64,000 nucleotides of DNA from Sphingobacteriales bacterium (GTDB lineage Bacteria > Bacteroidota > Bacteroidia > Sphingobacteriales > Sphingobacteriaceae): assembly GCA_025353765.1 (NCBI GenBank), contig JANXOD010000009.1, forward strand, positions 62,001 through 126,000, written 5' to 3'. The position numbers were made by a program, and so were the translations under genes. The notes under the pieces were generated by a model. The model worked only from the letters and a program-made list of their open reading frames with translations, had not been told where the DNA came from and searched no databases. Of the stretch, positions 25,175 to 35,097 are shown piece by piece. How positions within the stretch are numbered: position 1 is the stretch's first letter; each line of letters opens with the position of its first letter.

Positions 25175-26395
25175 TTAATTTACTCTAACAACTTTGCTAA
25201 CCTGACCCCTGGTAGTAGTTACTGTTAAGGTCCAATTATCCTCCATGTGCATTCCTGCGACATCCTGTATTTTCATTTTAATACCCTTGCTTGATTCTGA
25301 AAGCAATTCAAGTTTCAACGCCTGGCCATTTTTCTCTAATGTTACCACATTGCCACTTTCATCAAAGAATTTACCCTGAATAATAAATGCTTCACCGCGA
25401 ATAAACAACGAGGGATCAGTAGAATAAATAATAGGGTCAGCTGAAATAATAGTGATATCACTATTTACCTGTTGTTCCTGATCATCTATACTCACACTGA
25501 CACTATAGGTTGCAGGCTCCATATTATCAGGAATCTTAAAAGCCAGTTCATTATCTGTTAATTTTTCAAATTTGCTTATTGTTGTTGATACAGAAGGGTT
25601 TTGTTTGTCTGTCAATATCACTTTTTTATTTCCATAGCCGTTATAATTAAAATTTACACCTTTAATAGAAACAAGGCTGCCTTGAGCTGCCATAAAAGGA
25701 CTTATAGAGGTAATCGTAAAATTAAATTTGGGCACTATAAATACAGCAACCGCATAAAAACCTTTACTGCTGCCATCCTCTGAAGTTACGGTGTATATTA
25801 TAGTTTTATGATTAGAAAAGTCCTGCGCTTCACCTAAGGAAGGAGTGATCGTTGCTTTTGGGGAGATTACAATAGTAGGCACTAATGATCTTACATCTGT
25901 CCCTTCGGGAACTTTAAGTATCACTTGGGTTTCTTCCACTTTGCCAATAACTTTAGGCGTTAAGGCATCAAAATCGAAAGATAAAATTTTACTGGCAGAA
26001 TTTCGGGGGACTGCTATTTCTTTTGGGGCAAGCATTCCCTCTACTGCTACGCTTACTTTATACTCTTGTGTAGAGCCATCTTCGGCTGTTACGGTATAAG
26101 TTACTTTATTTGTAAAATCCTGCGCCTGGCCTGAGGGCGGGTTAACTGTCGCTTTTGCTGAAACCTGGATAACAGGTTTTAAACCAGTTACAATAGTGCC
26201 TGTGGGTACCGTAAATTGTATTGTCTTTTTAGTTTGATCAATTTCTCCTTTAGGCAAGCCTATAAATGTAAAGGAGAGTATATTTTTCTCTGTGCTTTTG
26301 ATGGGTGCAACAGCGCTTATTTTATCTTTATGACAACAGGAAAAGATAATTGCACAAATAACTAATAGGGTGCTGTTTGGAAATAATTTTTTCAT
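25175..26395 (-). CDS. Lipoprotein with two DUF5018-like domains and IPT/TIG folds (paralogue C)
   Basis: 406 aa. The signal is MKKLFPNSTLLVICAIIFSC with the same CCHKDK after the cleavage site as paralogue A. Two DUF5018-like domains (about 38-120 and 130-222) are followed by TIG-type folds (PFMAAQGSLVSIKGVNFNYNG; DPSLFIRGEAFIIQG). The N-terminal module is almost word-for-word that of A and B, whereas the C-terminal halves differ between A and C. The gene is intact. Surface lipoproteins of this kind usually bind glycans or other proteins; no SusC-like partner is adjacent. Confidence 0.8.
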   Translation of the reverse strand: MKKLFPNSTLLVICAIIFSCCHKDKISAVAPIKSTEKNILSFTFIGLPKGEIDQTKKTIQFTVPTGTIVTGLKPVIQVSAKATVNPPSGQAQDFTNKVTYTVTAEDGSTQEYKVSVAVEGMLAPKEIAVPRNSASKILSFDFDALTPKVIGKVEETQVILKVPEGTDVRSLVPTIVISPKATITPSLGEAQDFSNHKTIIYTVTSEDGSSKGFYAVAVFIVPKFNFTITSISPFMAAQGSLVSIKGVNFNYNGYGNKKVILTDKQNPSVSTTISKFEKLTDNELAFKIPDNMEPATYSVSVSIDDQEQQVNSDITIISADPIIYSTDPSLFIRGEAFIIQGKFFDESGNVVTLEKNGQALKLELLSESSKGIKMKIQDVAGMHMEDNWTLTVTTTRGQVSKVVRVN

Positions 26396-26595
26396 ACAAA
26401 ATGGAATTTTAAAATGTTTATTAAGAAACCAGATGATAACTGCACTTGCAGATTCATCAAGTAAGTTGGTTTCAAGAACAGCTAGTTGCTTAAATTGTTT
26501 TTTTAATGAAAATTTTCTTTATTTCCATAGCAAGGACTCGGAACGCTTACAATTGTCCTAATCTTTGTCAGCACTTTTTGTTTAGTTTTGTTCTA

Positions 26596-27384
26596 ATGAT
26601 ACTTACCGATACGCATACTCATTTATATTATGAAACAGAGGAATATAAGCTGACAGAAAGTATGCAGCGTTGCCTGGATAATCAGGTAAGCAGATTATTT
26701 CTTCCTAACGTAAATTCAAAAACAATTCCTCTGGTTTTTGCTTTGGCAGATGAATATCCTGAAAATTGCTTCCCTATGCTCGGGCTTCACCCCTGTGATG
26801 TAAAAGATGTCCCGAATGAAGAAACAGATAATTTTGTAGTTGAGTTGGATAACATCCGGCAGGAAATTGCTAAACGTAAAATTTATGCTATTGGCGAAAT
26901 AGGCATAGACCTTTATTGGGATAAAACAACATTCGCTATACAACAACAGGCATTTAAAACCCAAATAGCCTGGGCAAAGGAACTTAATTTGCCTATCGTT
27001 ATTCATTGTCGTGATGCTTTTGACGAGGTTTTTAAAGTCTTAGAGGATGAAAACGATGACAAACTTCGCGGCATTTTCCATTGCTTTACCGGAAATACTG
27101 AACAGGCTCAACAAATAATTGATCTGGGTTTTTATTTAGGGATAGGAGGGGTAGTTACGTATAAAAACTCCGGTTTAGATAAGGTTGTTGCCGATATAGA
27201 TTTGAAGCATTTAGTTTTAGAAACAGATTCGCCCTATCTCACACCAGTACCACATCGCGGAAAGCCAAATGAAAGCAGCTATTTAATCCATATAGCTCAA
27301 AAAGTGGCAGATTTGAAACAGGTATCTTTAGAAGAAGTAGCAACTATGACTACCGAAAATTCTCAAAAAATATTTAATGTTTAA
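26596..27384 (+). CDS. tatD: TatD-family metal-dependent deoxyribonuclease/hydrolase
   Basis: 262 aa from the ATG at 26596; the longer frame from 26506 adds 30 residues before the conserved start. The TatD TIM barrel binds two divalent metals. Ligands are DTHTHL at 5-10, the Glu in AIGEIGIDLYWD, His in IVIHCRD, His in GIFHCFTG and Asp in LETDSPYL. TatD proteins are 3'-to-5' DNA exonucleases linked to repair and DNA turnover. It is followed after 12 nt by ansA, forming a two-gene unit. Confidence 0.9.
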   Translation: MILTDTHTHLYYETEEYKLTESMQRCLDNQVSRLFLPNVNSKTIPLVFALADEYPENCFPMLGLHPCDVKDVPNEETDNFVVELDNIRQEIAKRKIYAIGEIGIDLYWDKTTFAIQQQAFKTQIAWAKELNLPIVIHCRDAFDEVFKVLEDENDDKLRGIFHCFTGNTEQAQQIIDLGFYLGIGGVVTYKNSGLDKVVADIDLKHLVLETDSPYLTPVPHRGKPNESSYLIHIAQKVADLKQVSLEEVATMTTENSQKIFNV

Positions 27385-27396
27385 AGGTTAGTATTC

Positions 27397-28413
27397 ATGA
27401 TTAATGTTCTGATTATTTATACAGGGGGCACCATTGGAATGATCGCTCATCCGGAAACTGGTGTACTTGTGCCCTTTAATTTTGAGCAGATCACAGATAA
27501 TGTACCGGAATTAAAGCGACTGGATTATAAACTAACCGTTCATTCTTTTGACCCCTTGATTGATTCATCTAATATGGATCCTGATGTTTGGGTAGAATTA
27601 GCGCAATTAATAGAGCGTGATTATGAAAAATTTGATGGCTTTGTAGTGCTCCACGGATCGGATACCATGGCTTTTACAGCATCTGCATTAAGTTTTATGC
27701 TCGAAGGTCTCCATAAACCCATCATTTTTACAGGATCACAATTACCCATTAATGGTATTCGTACAGATGCAAAAGAGAATTTAATTACTGCACTGGAAAT
27801 CGCGGCAGAGAAGAGTAAGGGAAAATCTGCGGTACCCGAAGTTTGTATTTACTTTGATTACCAATTATTTCGGGGTAATCGTGCTTTCAAATATAATTCT
27901 GCCAATTTTGAGGCTTTCCGTTCGCCCAATTATCCCATATTGGCAGAAGCTGGCGTATATCTCAAGTTTAATAAAAATGCGATCATTAAGCCTGCAGAAA
28001 TACCCTTTAAAATACATACGAAATTAGATAGTGCTATTGGCATATTAAAATTATATCCGGGTATAAATGCTCAAGTAGTGAAAGCTGCATTATCTGCCGA
28101 TTGCAGAGCCGTTATTATGGAAACCTTTGGTTCTGGCAATACTTCTACCCAACCTTGGTTCTTAGATCAACTAAAAAATGCGATTGCAAACGGTAAGAGC
28201 ATCCTGGATATTTCTCAGTGTAAGGTAGGTACAGTAGAATTAGGACGTTATGAAACCAGCAAGCAATTAAAAGATATGGGAGTAATAAGCGGTTATGATA
28301 TGACTTTTGAAGCCGCTGTCACTAAATTGATGTTTTTGTTGGGAACTGAGGCAAGCAATGCTGAGATAGCAGATCTTTTAGAAACAAATATGCGGGGTGA
28401 GCTTACAAAATAA
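27397..28413 (+). CDS. ansA: Type I L-asparaginase
   Basis: 338 aa, cytoplasmic, no signal peptide. It hydrolyses asparagine to aspartate and ammonia. The N-terminal catalytic threonine is in YTGGTIGM at about residues 8-15, and the second Thr/Asp pair in VLHGSDTMAFTASAL at about 84-98. A segment LPINGIRTDAKEN lies near 116-128. The length and lack of export signal fit the cytoplasmic type I enzyme. Coupled to tatD upstream; convergent with recA through a long hairpin. Confidence 0.93.
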   Translation: MINVLIIYTGGTIGMIAHPETGVLVPFNFEQITDNVPELKRLDYKLTVHSFDPLIDSSNMDPDVWVELAQLIERDYEKFDGFVVLHGSDTMAFTASALSFMLEGLHKPIIFTGSQLPINGIRTDAKENLITALEIAAEKSKGKSAVPEVCIYFDYQLFRGNRAFKYNSANFEAFRSPNYPILAEAGVYLKFNKNAIIKPAEIPFKIHTKLDSAIGILKLYPGINAQVVKAALSADCRAVIMETFGSGNTSTQPWFLDQLKNAIANGKSILDISQCKVGTVELGRYETSKQLKDMGVISGYDMTFEAAVTKLMFLLGTEASNAEIADLLETNMRGELTK

Positions 28414-28431
28414 AGGTTAATAAAATTAGTA

Positions 28432-28470
28432 ATAACGAAGTCCCCGAATGAACTACACGGACTTCGTTAT
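28432..28470. terminator. Bidirectional hairpin terminator between ansA and recA
   Basis: A 12-bp perfect stem ATAACGAAGTCC (28432-28443) / GGACTTCGTTAT (28459-28470), with a 15-nt loop. AT-rich flanks serve both converging genes. Confidence 0.8.
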
Positions 28471-28480
28471 CGTATTATAT

Positions 28481-29497
28481 TTATTTTTCTACTGTTTCTT
28501 CTAATTTTTCGCCAGTAACCGTTGCTTTAATTTTTGCTTCAAGTTCGTCCATGAGGTCTGGGTTATCAAGAAGGATTTGCTTTACACCATCGCGTCCCTG
28601 TCCAAGTTTGGTATCGCCATAGCTAAACCAGGAGCCTGCTTTTTTGATAATATCAAAATCAACACCCAAATCAATAATTTCCCCTGCTTTAGAAATCCCT
28701 TCACCAAACATGACATCAAACTCAGCAATACGAAAAGGTGGAGCAACTTTATTTTTAACGATTTTTACCTTAACACGATTACCGGTTACTTCATCCGAAT
28801 CTTTAATCTGCGAAATACGGCGGATATCTAAACGTACTGAAGCATAAAATTTTAAGGCATTACCTCCTGTTGTTGTCTCCGGATTACCGAACATCACACC
28901 AATTTTCTCACGCAACTGATTGATAAAAATACAACAAGCCCCGGTTTTTGAAATAGTACCTGTAAGCTTACGCAATGCCTGAGACATTAACCTTGCCTGC
29001 AATCCCATTTTAGAATCACCCATTTCACCTTCAATCTCTGCTCTAGGAACTAGAGCTGCTACTGAGTCAATTACGATAATATCAATAGCGCCCGAGCGGA
29101 TCAAATTATCTGCAATTTCAAGCGCTTGTTCTCCATTATCCGGTTGTGATATGAGTAGATTTTCAATATCTACACCTAATTTTTTTGCATAAAATTTATC
29201 AAAGGCATGTTCCGCATCAATAAATGCAGCAATACCACCTTTTTTCTGAGCTTCTGCAATAGCATGTATGGCTAAAGTCGTTTTACCCGAAGATTCTGGG
29301 CCATAAATTTCTATTACACGGCCTTTAGGTAAACCGCCAATACCTAAGGCAATATCTAAACCAATAGATCCGGTTGAAATAGAGTCGATTGCTTCGACAG
29401 CACTGTCTCCCAATTTCATAATTGTGCCTTTACCGTATGATTTTTCAAGTTTATCAAGTGTAAGCTGTAATGCTTTTAGTTTCTCTGCGTTGCTCAT
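28481..29497 (-). CDS. recA: Recombinase RecA
   Basis: 338 aa, typical length. RecA forms the ATP-dependent nucleoprotein filament for homologous recombination and SOS-type repair. Walker A GPESSGKT is at 66-73, Walker B region [19 protein letters not shown] at about 137-155, loop L2 near 190-205, and the C-terminal Glu-rich tail is present. No LexA-type operator is obvious upstream. A TATTTTTG -7 motif on the minus strand lies at 29543-29536. It is single in the window and not tied to a recX. Confidence 0.97.
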   Translation of the reverse strand: MSNAEKLKALQLTLDKLEKSYGKGTIMKLGDSAVEAIDSISTGSIGLDIALGIGGLPKGRVIEIYGPESSGKTTLAIHAIAEAQKKGGIAAFIDAEHAFDKFYAKKLGVDIENLLISQPDNGEQALEIADNLIRSGAIDIIVIDSVAALVPRAEIEGEMGDSKMGLQARLMSQALRKLTGTISKTGACCIFINQLREKIGVMFGNPETTTGGNALKFYASVRLDIRRISQIKDSDEVTGNRVKVKIVKNKVAPPFRIAEFDVMFGEGISKAGEIIDLGVDFDIIKKAGSWFSYGDTKLGQGRDGVKQILLDNPDLMDELEAKIKATVTGEKLEETVEK

Positions 29498-29535
29498 TTT
29501 TTTAGTTTATTAAGGATAAAAATACTTTGATAAGT

Positions 29536-29543
29536 CAAAAATA
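29536..29543 (-). promoter_or_regulatory. Probable -7 element of recA
   Basis: On the minus strand TATTTTTG (29543 to 29536) matches TAnnTTTG and lies 38 nt upstream of the recA ATG. The -33 box is not clear. Confidence 0.45.
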
Positions 29544-29620
29544 CTAAAAATTTTATCAATTCGTAATATTTAATCTGTTGGTTGAAGATATTAATTATTT
29601 TTCTGAATATTGTAGAAGGA

Positions 29621-30376
29621 TTACTTCCTAATTTCTAATTTCTTTAAAGCCTTTCCCATTTTAGCAGCCAAATTTCTTTTTTTGATTTGCAGCTCTTTTT
29701 TGCGTTTCATATCTTCCAATTTCTTTAAGGCTGTTTCCGTTTGGCTTTGCTCGTAATATTTACAAAACCCGGTTAAGGGGCAAATATTACATTTAGGATT
29801 TCTTGCTACGCAAATATATCGCCCATGCAAAATAAGCCAATGATGGGCTATATATATTTTATCCTCCGGGAGATATTTAACCAATTGTTTTTCAACAGCC
29901 AAAGGAGTTTTGGCATTATGGGTTAAACCGATGCGGTTTGCTACTCTAAATACGTGCGTATCAACAGCCATTGTAGGCGCATTGTAAATAACCGAAGCAA
30001 TTACATTAGCAGTTTTTCGGCCTACACCCGGCATTGTTTGAAGATCATTTACATCAGAAGGAACTTTGCCATTAAAATCTAACATCAATTTCTTAGCCAT
30101 CCCAACTAAATGTTTAGCCTTATTATTAGGATAACTTACGCTGCGGATATATTCAAATACCTCTTCTGGTGTAGATGTTGATAATTGTTGAGGATTAGGG
30201 AAACGTTCAAAAAATTTTGGAGTAACCAGATTTATTCGTTTGTCAGTACATTGGGCCGAAAGAATTACAGCAACCAATAATTCATAAGGATTTGAATAGT
30301 TGAGTTCCGTTTCTGCATTTGGCTGATGAGTTGAAAAATAATCTACAAAAGCCTCATATCTCTCTTTTCTTAGCAT
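29621..30376 (-). CDS. nth: Endonuclease III
   Basis: 251 aa. Bifunctional DNA glycosylase/AP lyase for oxidised pyrimidines. The helix-hairpin-helix MPGVGRKTANVI carries the catalytic Lys121, and Asp139 is in VDTHVFRVANR. The [4Fe-4S] cluster cysteines are at 189, 196, 199 and 205 (C-x6-C-x2-C-x5-C). A Lys-rich C-terminal extension of about 40 residues follows the usual ~211-aa enzyme and may add DNA affinity. It lies just downstream of a strong terminator that separates it from the upstream small gene. Confidence 0.95.
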   Translation of the reverse strand: MLRKERYEAFVDYFSTHQPNAETELNYSNPYELLVAVILSAQCTDKRINLVTPKFFERFPNPQQLSTSTPEEVFEYIRSVSYPNNKAKHLVGMAKKLMLDFNGKVPSDVNDLQTMPGVGRKTANVIASVIYNAPTMAVDTHVFRVANRIGLTHNAKTPLAVEKQLVKYLPEDKIYIAHHWLILHGRYICVARNPKCNICPLTGFCKYYEQSQTETALKKLEDMKRKKELQIKKRNLAAKMGKALKKLEIRK

Positions 30377-30432
30377 AAGGCAAATATAGCAACATCAGGA
30401 AATGATTTTTAAAAAATAGGATCTGAAGAAAT

Positions 30433-30462
30433 CAAAAAGCCATTCTTTTGAATGGCTTTTTG
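30433..30462. terminator. Perfect 13-bp hairpin terminator
   Basis: CAAAAAGCCATTC (30433-30445) and GAATGGCTTTTTG (30450-30462) with a TTTT loop. On the minus strand it ends the 63-aa gene just before nth. Confidence 0.9.
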
Positions 30463-30468
30463 ATGCTT

Positions 30469-30660
30469 TTACAATACTTTCGAATAATTTAAAATCTTAT
30501 TGATGGTTTCTGTACTTGGATCTTTAGAGATTTTAACCAAGTCTGCTTTAATGGAGTCATAAAAAGAATTTTCTTCTTTATCTAAGCCTTCAACAGCGCC
30601 GCAATTTTGAATTGTTTCGTATTGTAAAGAGGTTGTACCGGGAGTAGAAATTTTGATCAT
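30469..30660 (-). CDS. Small protein of unknown function, 63 aa
   Basis: 63 aa, no signal peptide. The N-terminus MIKISTPGTTSLQYETIQNC is polar and likely extended; the C-terminal half (DSIKADLVKISKDPSTETIN) is predicted to form a helix. A terminator follows the stop by 7 nt on the same strand, and the gene is 95 nt downstream of the ECF sigma factor stop, both supporting a real gene. A link to the sigma factor (for example a regulator) is possible but unsupported. Confidence 0.55.
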   Translation of the reverse strand: MIKISTPGTTSLQYETIQNCGAVEGLDKEENSFYDSIKADLVKISKDPSTETINKILNYSKVL

Positions 30661-30755
30661 AAGCCTGAGCCATTTTAGTTTTTATTTTAGACTAAAACGC
30701 AACTTTAGTACCAATATTTTACTTCACCCTAAAATTAGAATAAATAAATAGTATG

Positions 30756-31343
30756 CTAAGAGCTTTTTAAGCTTAGCTCTTTGGTTACCATCATTTTTCT
30801 GAGGTTATTTAATGCATAACGCATTCTACCCAACGCTGTATTAATGCTTACATCTGTAATTTCAGCAATTTCCTTAAAGCTTAATTCTCCATAATGACGC
30901 ATAATTAAAACCTCTTTTTGATCAGAAGGGAGCAAGTGTATCAAGGCCTTTAAATCCTGATGGGTTTGTTCACGTACCATGCGGTCTTCCATGCTTTCAT
31001 CATAGAATTTTAATACTTCGAAAATATCAAAGCCATCCACATTAGTAACCATTGGTGTACGTTTTTCCTTACGGAAATAATCAATAACGAGATTATGTGC
31101 AATGCGAATTACCCAAGGTAAGAATTTCCCTTCTTCATTATATTTCCCTGCTTTTAAGGTATTAATAACCTTTATAAACGTATCCTGAAATATGTCTTCA
31201 GCTAAATAAGAATCTTTTACCAATAAGTAAATAGATGTATATATTTTAGATTTATGCCTGTGGATTAGTTCTTCAAGACATGACTCTTGGCCATTGATGT
31301 ATTGATATACCAGATCCTGATCGCTCTTCGATTGAAGTTTCAT
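30756..31343 (-). CDS. ECF-type RNA polymerase sigma factor
   Basis: 195 aa. Region 2 contains AEDIFQDTFIKVINTLKAG and FLPWVIRIAHNLVIDYFRKEKR, for core binding and -10 recognition. Region 4 contains LPSDQKEVLIMRHYGELSFKEIAEI and the helix-turn-helix TDVSINTALGRMRYALNNL. There is no adjacent anti-sigma factor with a membrane helix, so the signal is unknown. The architecture is that of RpoE-like extracytoplasmic sigma factors common in Bacteroidota. Confidence 0.92.
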   Translation of the reverse strand: MKLQSKSDQDLVYQYINGQESCLEELIHRHKSKIYTSIYLLVKDSYLAEDIFQDTFIKVINTLKAGKYNEEGKFLPWVIRIAHNLVIDYFRKEKRTPMVTNVDGFDIFEVLKFYDESMEDRMVREQTHQDLKALIHLLPSDQKEVLIMRHYGELSFKEIAEITDVSINTALGRMRYALNNLRKMMVTKELSLKSS

Positions 31344-31525
31344 GAGCCTCCTACTTTAAAATTACCCTTAATTAAATACTAAAAAGTTATTGAAGTAGAG
31401 TTTATGCGATACCGGGTCTCCTATTTTTATTTTTGTAATAATATGATTTCTAAATCAAAAGAAACAATTTTTTTGCCAAAAAAAAAGAATTATTTTTAAA
31501 ACTGCCGAATAACTACTTATAGCCG

Positions 31526-31533
31526 TATTTTTG
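31526..31533 (+). promoter_or_regulatory. Probable -7 element of uvrA
   Basis: TATTTTTG at 31526-31533 matches TAnnTTTG, 66 nt before the ATG of uvrA. No clear -33 box. Confidence 0.4.
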
Positions 31534-31599
31534 CAAGCAAAATTAAAAGGCATATTTTAATTAATTATTAGACTATAAAACAGAGTTCGGGTTTAGTTC

Positions 31600-34401
31600 A
31601 TGAGCAAAGAAGCAGCAAAAGATCCTCAAAAATATATTATTGTTAAAGGTGCACGGGTTCATAATCTAAAGAACATTGATGTAGCCATTCCAAAAAATAA
31701 ATTGGTTGTAATTACCGGTATGTCTGGTTCTGGCAAATCATCTCTGGCCTTTGATACACTTTATGCCGAGGGTCAGCGCCGTTATGTAGAAAGCCTTTCA
31801 TCTTACGCCCGGCAGTTTATGGGTAGAATGAGTAAACCCGATGTAGATTATATTAAAGGCATAGCGCCCGCAATTGCCATTGAGCAGAAGGTTATTACAA
31901 GCAATCCGCGTTCTACGGTTGGTACTTCTACAGAAATATATGATTATCTCAAACTTCTTTTTTCCCGCATAGGAAAAACCATCTCTCCTGTTTCAGGGAA
32001 AGAGGTTAAAAAAAATACAGTAACAGATGTAGTAAACTTTATATCCAAATTAGCAGAAGGCACATCGGTAACCATCTTATGCCCTTTATATCCGCATAAC
32101 GACCGATCTCTTAAAGAAGAGTTGGCTGTTTTGCTGCAAAAAGGTTTTATACGGGTTCTTATTGCTGATAAACTCTCAAAAATTGAAGATCTGCTGGAAG
32201 ATAAGTCGACAGGAAACATTAAGTTGGATGATGAACATCTGGTAAAAATAGTAATAGACCGTATTTCTGTAGCTCTGGATGATGAGACGTTGAGCCGTAT
32301 TGCAGATTCCGTTCAAACTGCATTTTTTGAAGGCAAAGGAGATTGCTTTATCCATGAAAATGAGGAAGAACATATTTTTTGTGATCGTTTCGAATTAGAT
32401 GGTATTCGGTTTGAAGAGCCTGTACCTAATTTCTTCAGTTTTAATAATCCATATGGTGCATGTAAACGTTGTGAAGGTTACGGTAAAATTATTGGGATTG
32501 ATGAAGATTTAGTTATTCCGGATAAAAGTAAATCAGTCTATGATGGTGCAATTGCTCCCTGGCGGGGAGAAAAAATGGGAGAATGGTTAAATAAACTGGT
32601 AAAAACTGCTCTCAAATTCGACTTCCCTATTCATCGCTCCTACAATCAGCTTACGGCAGAGCAAAAGCGATTATTATGGACAGGCAATAAATATTTTGAA
32701 GGGCTTGATGTGTTTTTCAAAGAATTGGAGCAGCAAACCTATAAAATACAGTATCGGGTCATGCTTTCCAGGTATCGTGGTAAAACTACTTGTCCGGAAT
32801 GTATGGGCAGTAGGTTACGCCAGGATGCAACGTATGTTAAAATAGCAGATAAGTCAATAACAGATATTGTTTTAATGCCTTTGGATAAAGCTCTTGGGTT
32901 TTTTCAAAAGCTGGAGCTGAAGGAGGCACAACAAAAAATTGGTAAGCGACTGCTCATGGAGATCAGTAATCGCATGCAATTTTTAAATGATGTGGGCTTA
33001 AGTTATCTTACTCTAAATCGTTTATCCAATACGTTATCAGGCGGAGAATCCCAGCGAATTAACCTGGCAACGTCATTAGGGAGTTCTTTGGTGGGTTCAA
33101 TTTATGTGCTGGATGAACCCAGTATCGGATTGCATCCAAGAGATACACACCGGCTAATTGAAGTTTTAAAATCCTTGCGGGATGTTGGTAATACGGTTTT
33201 AGTGGTTGAACATGAAGAGGAAATCATGCAGGCGGCAGATCATATCATTGATATTGGTCCGGCTGCCGGTACACATGGTGGAAATTTAGTATTTACAGGC
33301 ACCTATCATGAAATTTTGAAAGATGATAATAGCTTAACAGGAAAATATTTAAGTGGGAAAGAAGAGATTGAAATTCCGACCCAACGCCGTAAATGGAATG
33401 ATTTTATTGAGATTAAAGGTGCCCGGGAAAATAACCTGAAAAATGTGGATGCCAAGTTTCCGTTGAATGTATTAACGGTGGTTTCGGGTGTTTCCGGCTC
33501 GGGTAAAACATCCTTGGTTAAGCGGATACTTCAACCTGCAATTCAAAAAGCAATTGGCAATTATTCCGGAGAACAAACCGGATCGTATGATTCTATAGAA
33601 GGCGATTATACCAAGATTGAGCAGGTAGAAATTGTAGATCAAAACCCAATTGGCCGTTCATCCCGGTCAAACCCAGTAACCTATGTAAAAGCCTGGGATG
33701 AAATACGCAACTTATTTTCATCGCAGGGAGCTGCAAAAGCATCCGGATTAAAGCCTGCTGCATTTTCATTTAATGTGGAGGGTGGAAGATGCGATGTTTG
33801 TCAGGGCGAAGGCGAAGTAAAAATAGAAATGCAGTTTATGGCAGATATTTACCTGCCCTGCGAAGCGTGTGGAGGGAAACGGTTTAAACAACACGTACTT
33901 GATATTACTTATAAAGACAAGAACGTTTTTGAAGTGCTTGAGATGACCATTGACGAAGCACTTGAGTTTTTTGAAAGCGAGCCAAAAATCACAAATAAAC
34001 TTAAGCCACTGGTAGATGTAGGCTTAGGTTATGTTCATTTAGGACAGTCATCAAATACGCTGTCAGGCGGTGAGGCTCAGCGAATTAAACTGGCATATTT
34101 CCTAGTTAAAGGAAATAACAGCAGTAAAACGCTTTTTATTTTTGATGAGCCCACTACAGGCCTTCACTTTCATGATATTAAGAAGTTGCTCAAATCATTT
34201 CATGCCTTACTGCAACAAGGAAATACCATTATTGTAATAGAACATAATATGGATGTTATAAAATGCGCTGATTGGGTGATTGATATTGGCCCAGAAGGTG
34301 GAGATAAAGGAGGAAGGGTTGTTTTTGAAGGGACTCCCGAAGAGCTAATCAAAGAAAAAAATTCGTATACGGGGAAATTCTTAAAGCAGCGGTTTAAATA
34401 A
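31600..34401 (+). CDS. uvrA: Excinuclease ABC subunit A
   Basis: 933 aa. UvrA recognises DNA lesions and loads UvrB in nucleotide excision repair. Two ABC ATPase modules: Walker [10 protein letters not shown] near residues 40-48 and GVSGSGKTS near 629-637; signatures [12 protein letters not shown] and [12 protein letters not shown]. Zinc-finger pairs are visible in [26 protein letters not shown] and CEACGGKRF. Nothing is missing. It is isolated from uvrB and uvrC here and is followed by a LysE-type exporter gene. Confidence 0.97.
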   Translation: MSKEAAKDPQKYIIVKGARVHNLKNIDVAIPKNKLVVITGMSGSGKSSLAFDTLYAEGQRRYVESLSSYARQFMGRMSKPDVDYIKGIAPAIAIEQKVITSNPRSTVGTSTEIYDYLKLLFSRIGKTISPVSGKEVKKNTVTDVVNFISKLAEGTSVTILCPLYPHNDRSLKEELAVLLQKGFIRVLIADKLSKIEDLLEDKSTGNIKLDDEHLVKIVIDRISVALDDETLSRIADSVQTAFFEGKGDCFIHENEEEHIFCDRFELDGIRFEEPVPNFFSFNNPYGACKRCEGYGKIIGIDEDLVIPDKSKSVYDGAIAPWRGEKMGEWLNKLVKTALKFDFPIHRSYNQLTAEQKRLLWTGNKYFEGLDVFFKELEQQTYKIQYRVMLSRYRGKTTCPECMGSRLRQDATYVKIADKSITDIVLMPLDKALGFFQKLELKEAQQKIGKRLLMEISNRMQFLNDVGLSYLTLNRLSNTLSGGESQRINLATSLGSSLVGSIYVLDEPSIGLHPRDTHRLIEVLKSLRDVGNTVLVVEHEEEIMQAADHIIDIGPAAGTHGGNLVFTGTYHEILKDDNSLTGKYLSGKEEIEIPTQRRKWNDFIEIKGARENNLKNVDAKFPLNVLTVVSGVSGSGKTSLVKRILQPAIQKAIGNYSGEQTGSYDSIEGDYTKIEQVEIVDQNPIGRSSRSNPVTYVKAWDEIRNLFSSQGAAKASGLKPAAFSFNVEGGRCDVCQGEGEVKIEMQFMADIYLPCEACGGKRFKQHVLDITYKDKNVFEVLEMTIDEALEFFESEPKITNKLKPLVDVGLGYVHLGQSSNTLSGGEAQRIKLAYFLVKGNNSSKTLFIFDEPTTGLHFHDIKKLLKSFHALLQQGNTIIVIEHNMDVIKCADWVIDIGPEGGDKGGRVVFEGTPEELIKEKNSYTGKFLKQRFK

Positions 34402-34461
34402 AGACAATTTGTATGCCTTGTGGCATGATTATATAGTATAATTAAAAACCAATTTTAGTTA

Positions 34462-34469
34462 TATTTTTG
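34462..34469 (+). promoter_or_regulatory. TATTTTTG element immediately before the LysE-type gene
   Basis: TATTTTTG ends three nucleotides before the ATG at 34473. If it is a working -7 box, transcription would begin at or near the start codon, giving a leaderless or near-leaderless mRNA. Confidence 0.35.
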
Positions 34470-34472
34470 CGA

Positions 34473-35090
34473 ATGCTTTTTATCACTTTTCTGGTTGGGC
34501 TTGTAGTTAACTTTGCAAGTTATGTGCCTTTTGGAAATATAAACCTTACCGTAGTTCAACTTACTATTAATCGCAATATTCGTGATGCCTTATATTTTAT
34601 TGTTAGTTTTTCTATAGTAGAATTTTTCTTTACATATGGTATCATGTATTTTGCCGACTGGTTTGCGGGTCAGGCAAATTTAAATTATTGGTTAGACTGG
34701 GTGCTGATTGCTGTTTTCCTGGTTTTAGCTATTAGAACTTGGAGAAATACACAACAAGAAAAATATGTGAACTATTCGCGTAGAGACAGTATTAAATATG
34801 GTATTATTTTAGGTTTTGTAAACCCGACACAAATACCATTTTGGATGATTTGTGGTACCTATTTAATATCCCATCATTGGATAGTTGTTGGAAATGGGGC
34901 ATTGGCAATTTTTAGTTTTGGTTCTGCTCTGGGAGCTTTTCTTTGTTTATTGGGTTTTGCAAAGTTCAGTAAATACCTGCATGAGAAGTTTGCTTTCAGC
35001 AGTAAGATCATTAATCATAGTATTGCCATTGTGTTTTTGGCATTGGCTGCTTATCATATTGTAAAAATGGTAATCATTTCAAAACATTAG
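34473..35090 (+). CDS. LysE-family translocator
   Basis: 205 aa, about six membrane helices (LFITFLVGLVVNFASYVPFGNI at the start, then hydrophobic blocks near 35-55, 70-88, 125-145, 150-170 and 185-200). The LysE/RhtB superfamily exports amino acids or related small molecules. The PFGNINLTVV segment near 20-29 replaces the GP-x-N signature of typical RhtB proteins, so the substrate is uncertain. The ATG at 34473 is preferred over an in-frame TTG at 34467, because that TTG is part of the -7-like element. Confidence 0.75.
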   Translation: MLFITFLVGLVVNFASYVPFGNINLTVVQLTINRNIRDALYFIVSFSIVEFFFTYGIMYFADWFAGQANLNYWLDWVLIAVFLVLAIRTWRNTQQEKYVNYSRRDSIKYGIILGFVNPTQIPFWMICGTYLISHHWIVVGNGALAIFSFGSALGAFLCLLGFAKFSKYLHEKFAFSSKIINHSIAIVFLALAAYHIVKMVIISKH

Positions 35091-35097
35091 AATTGAG

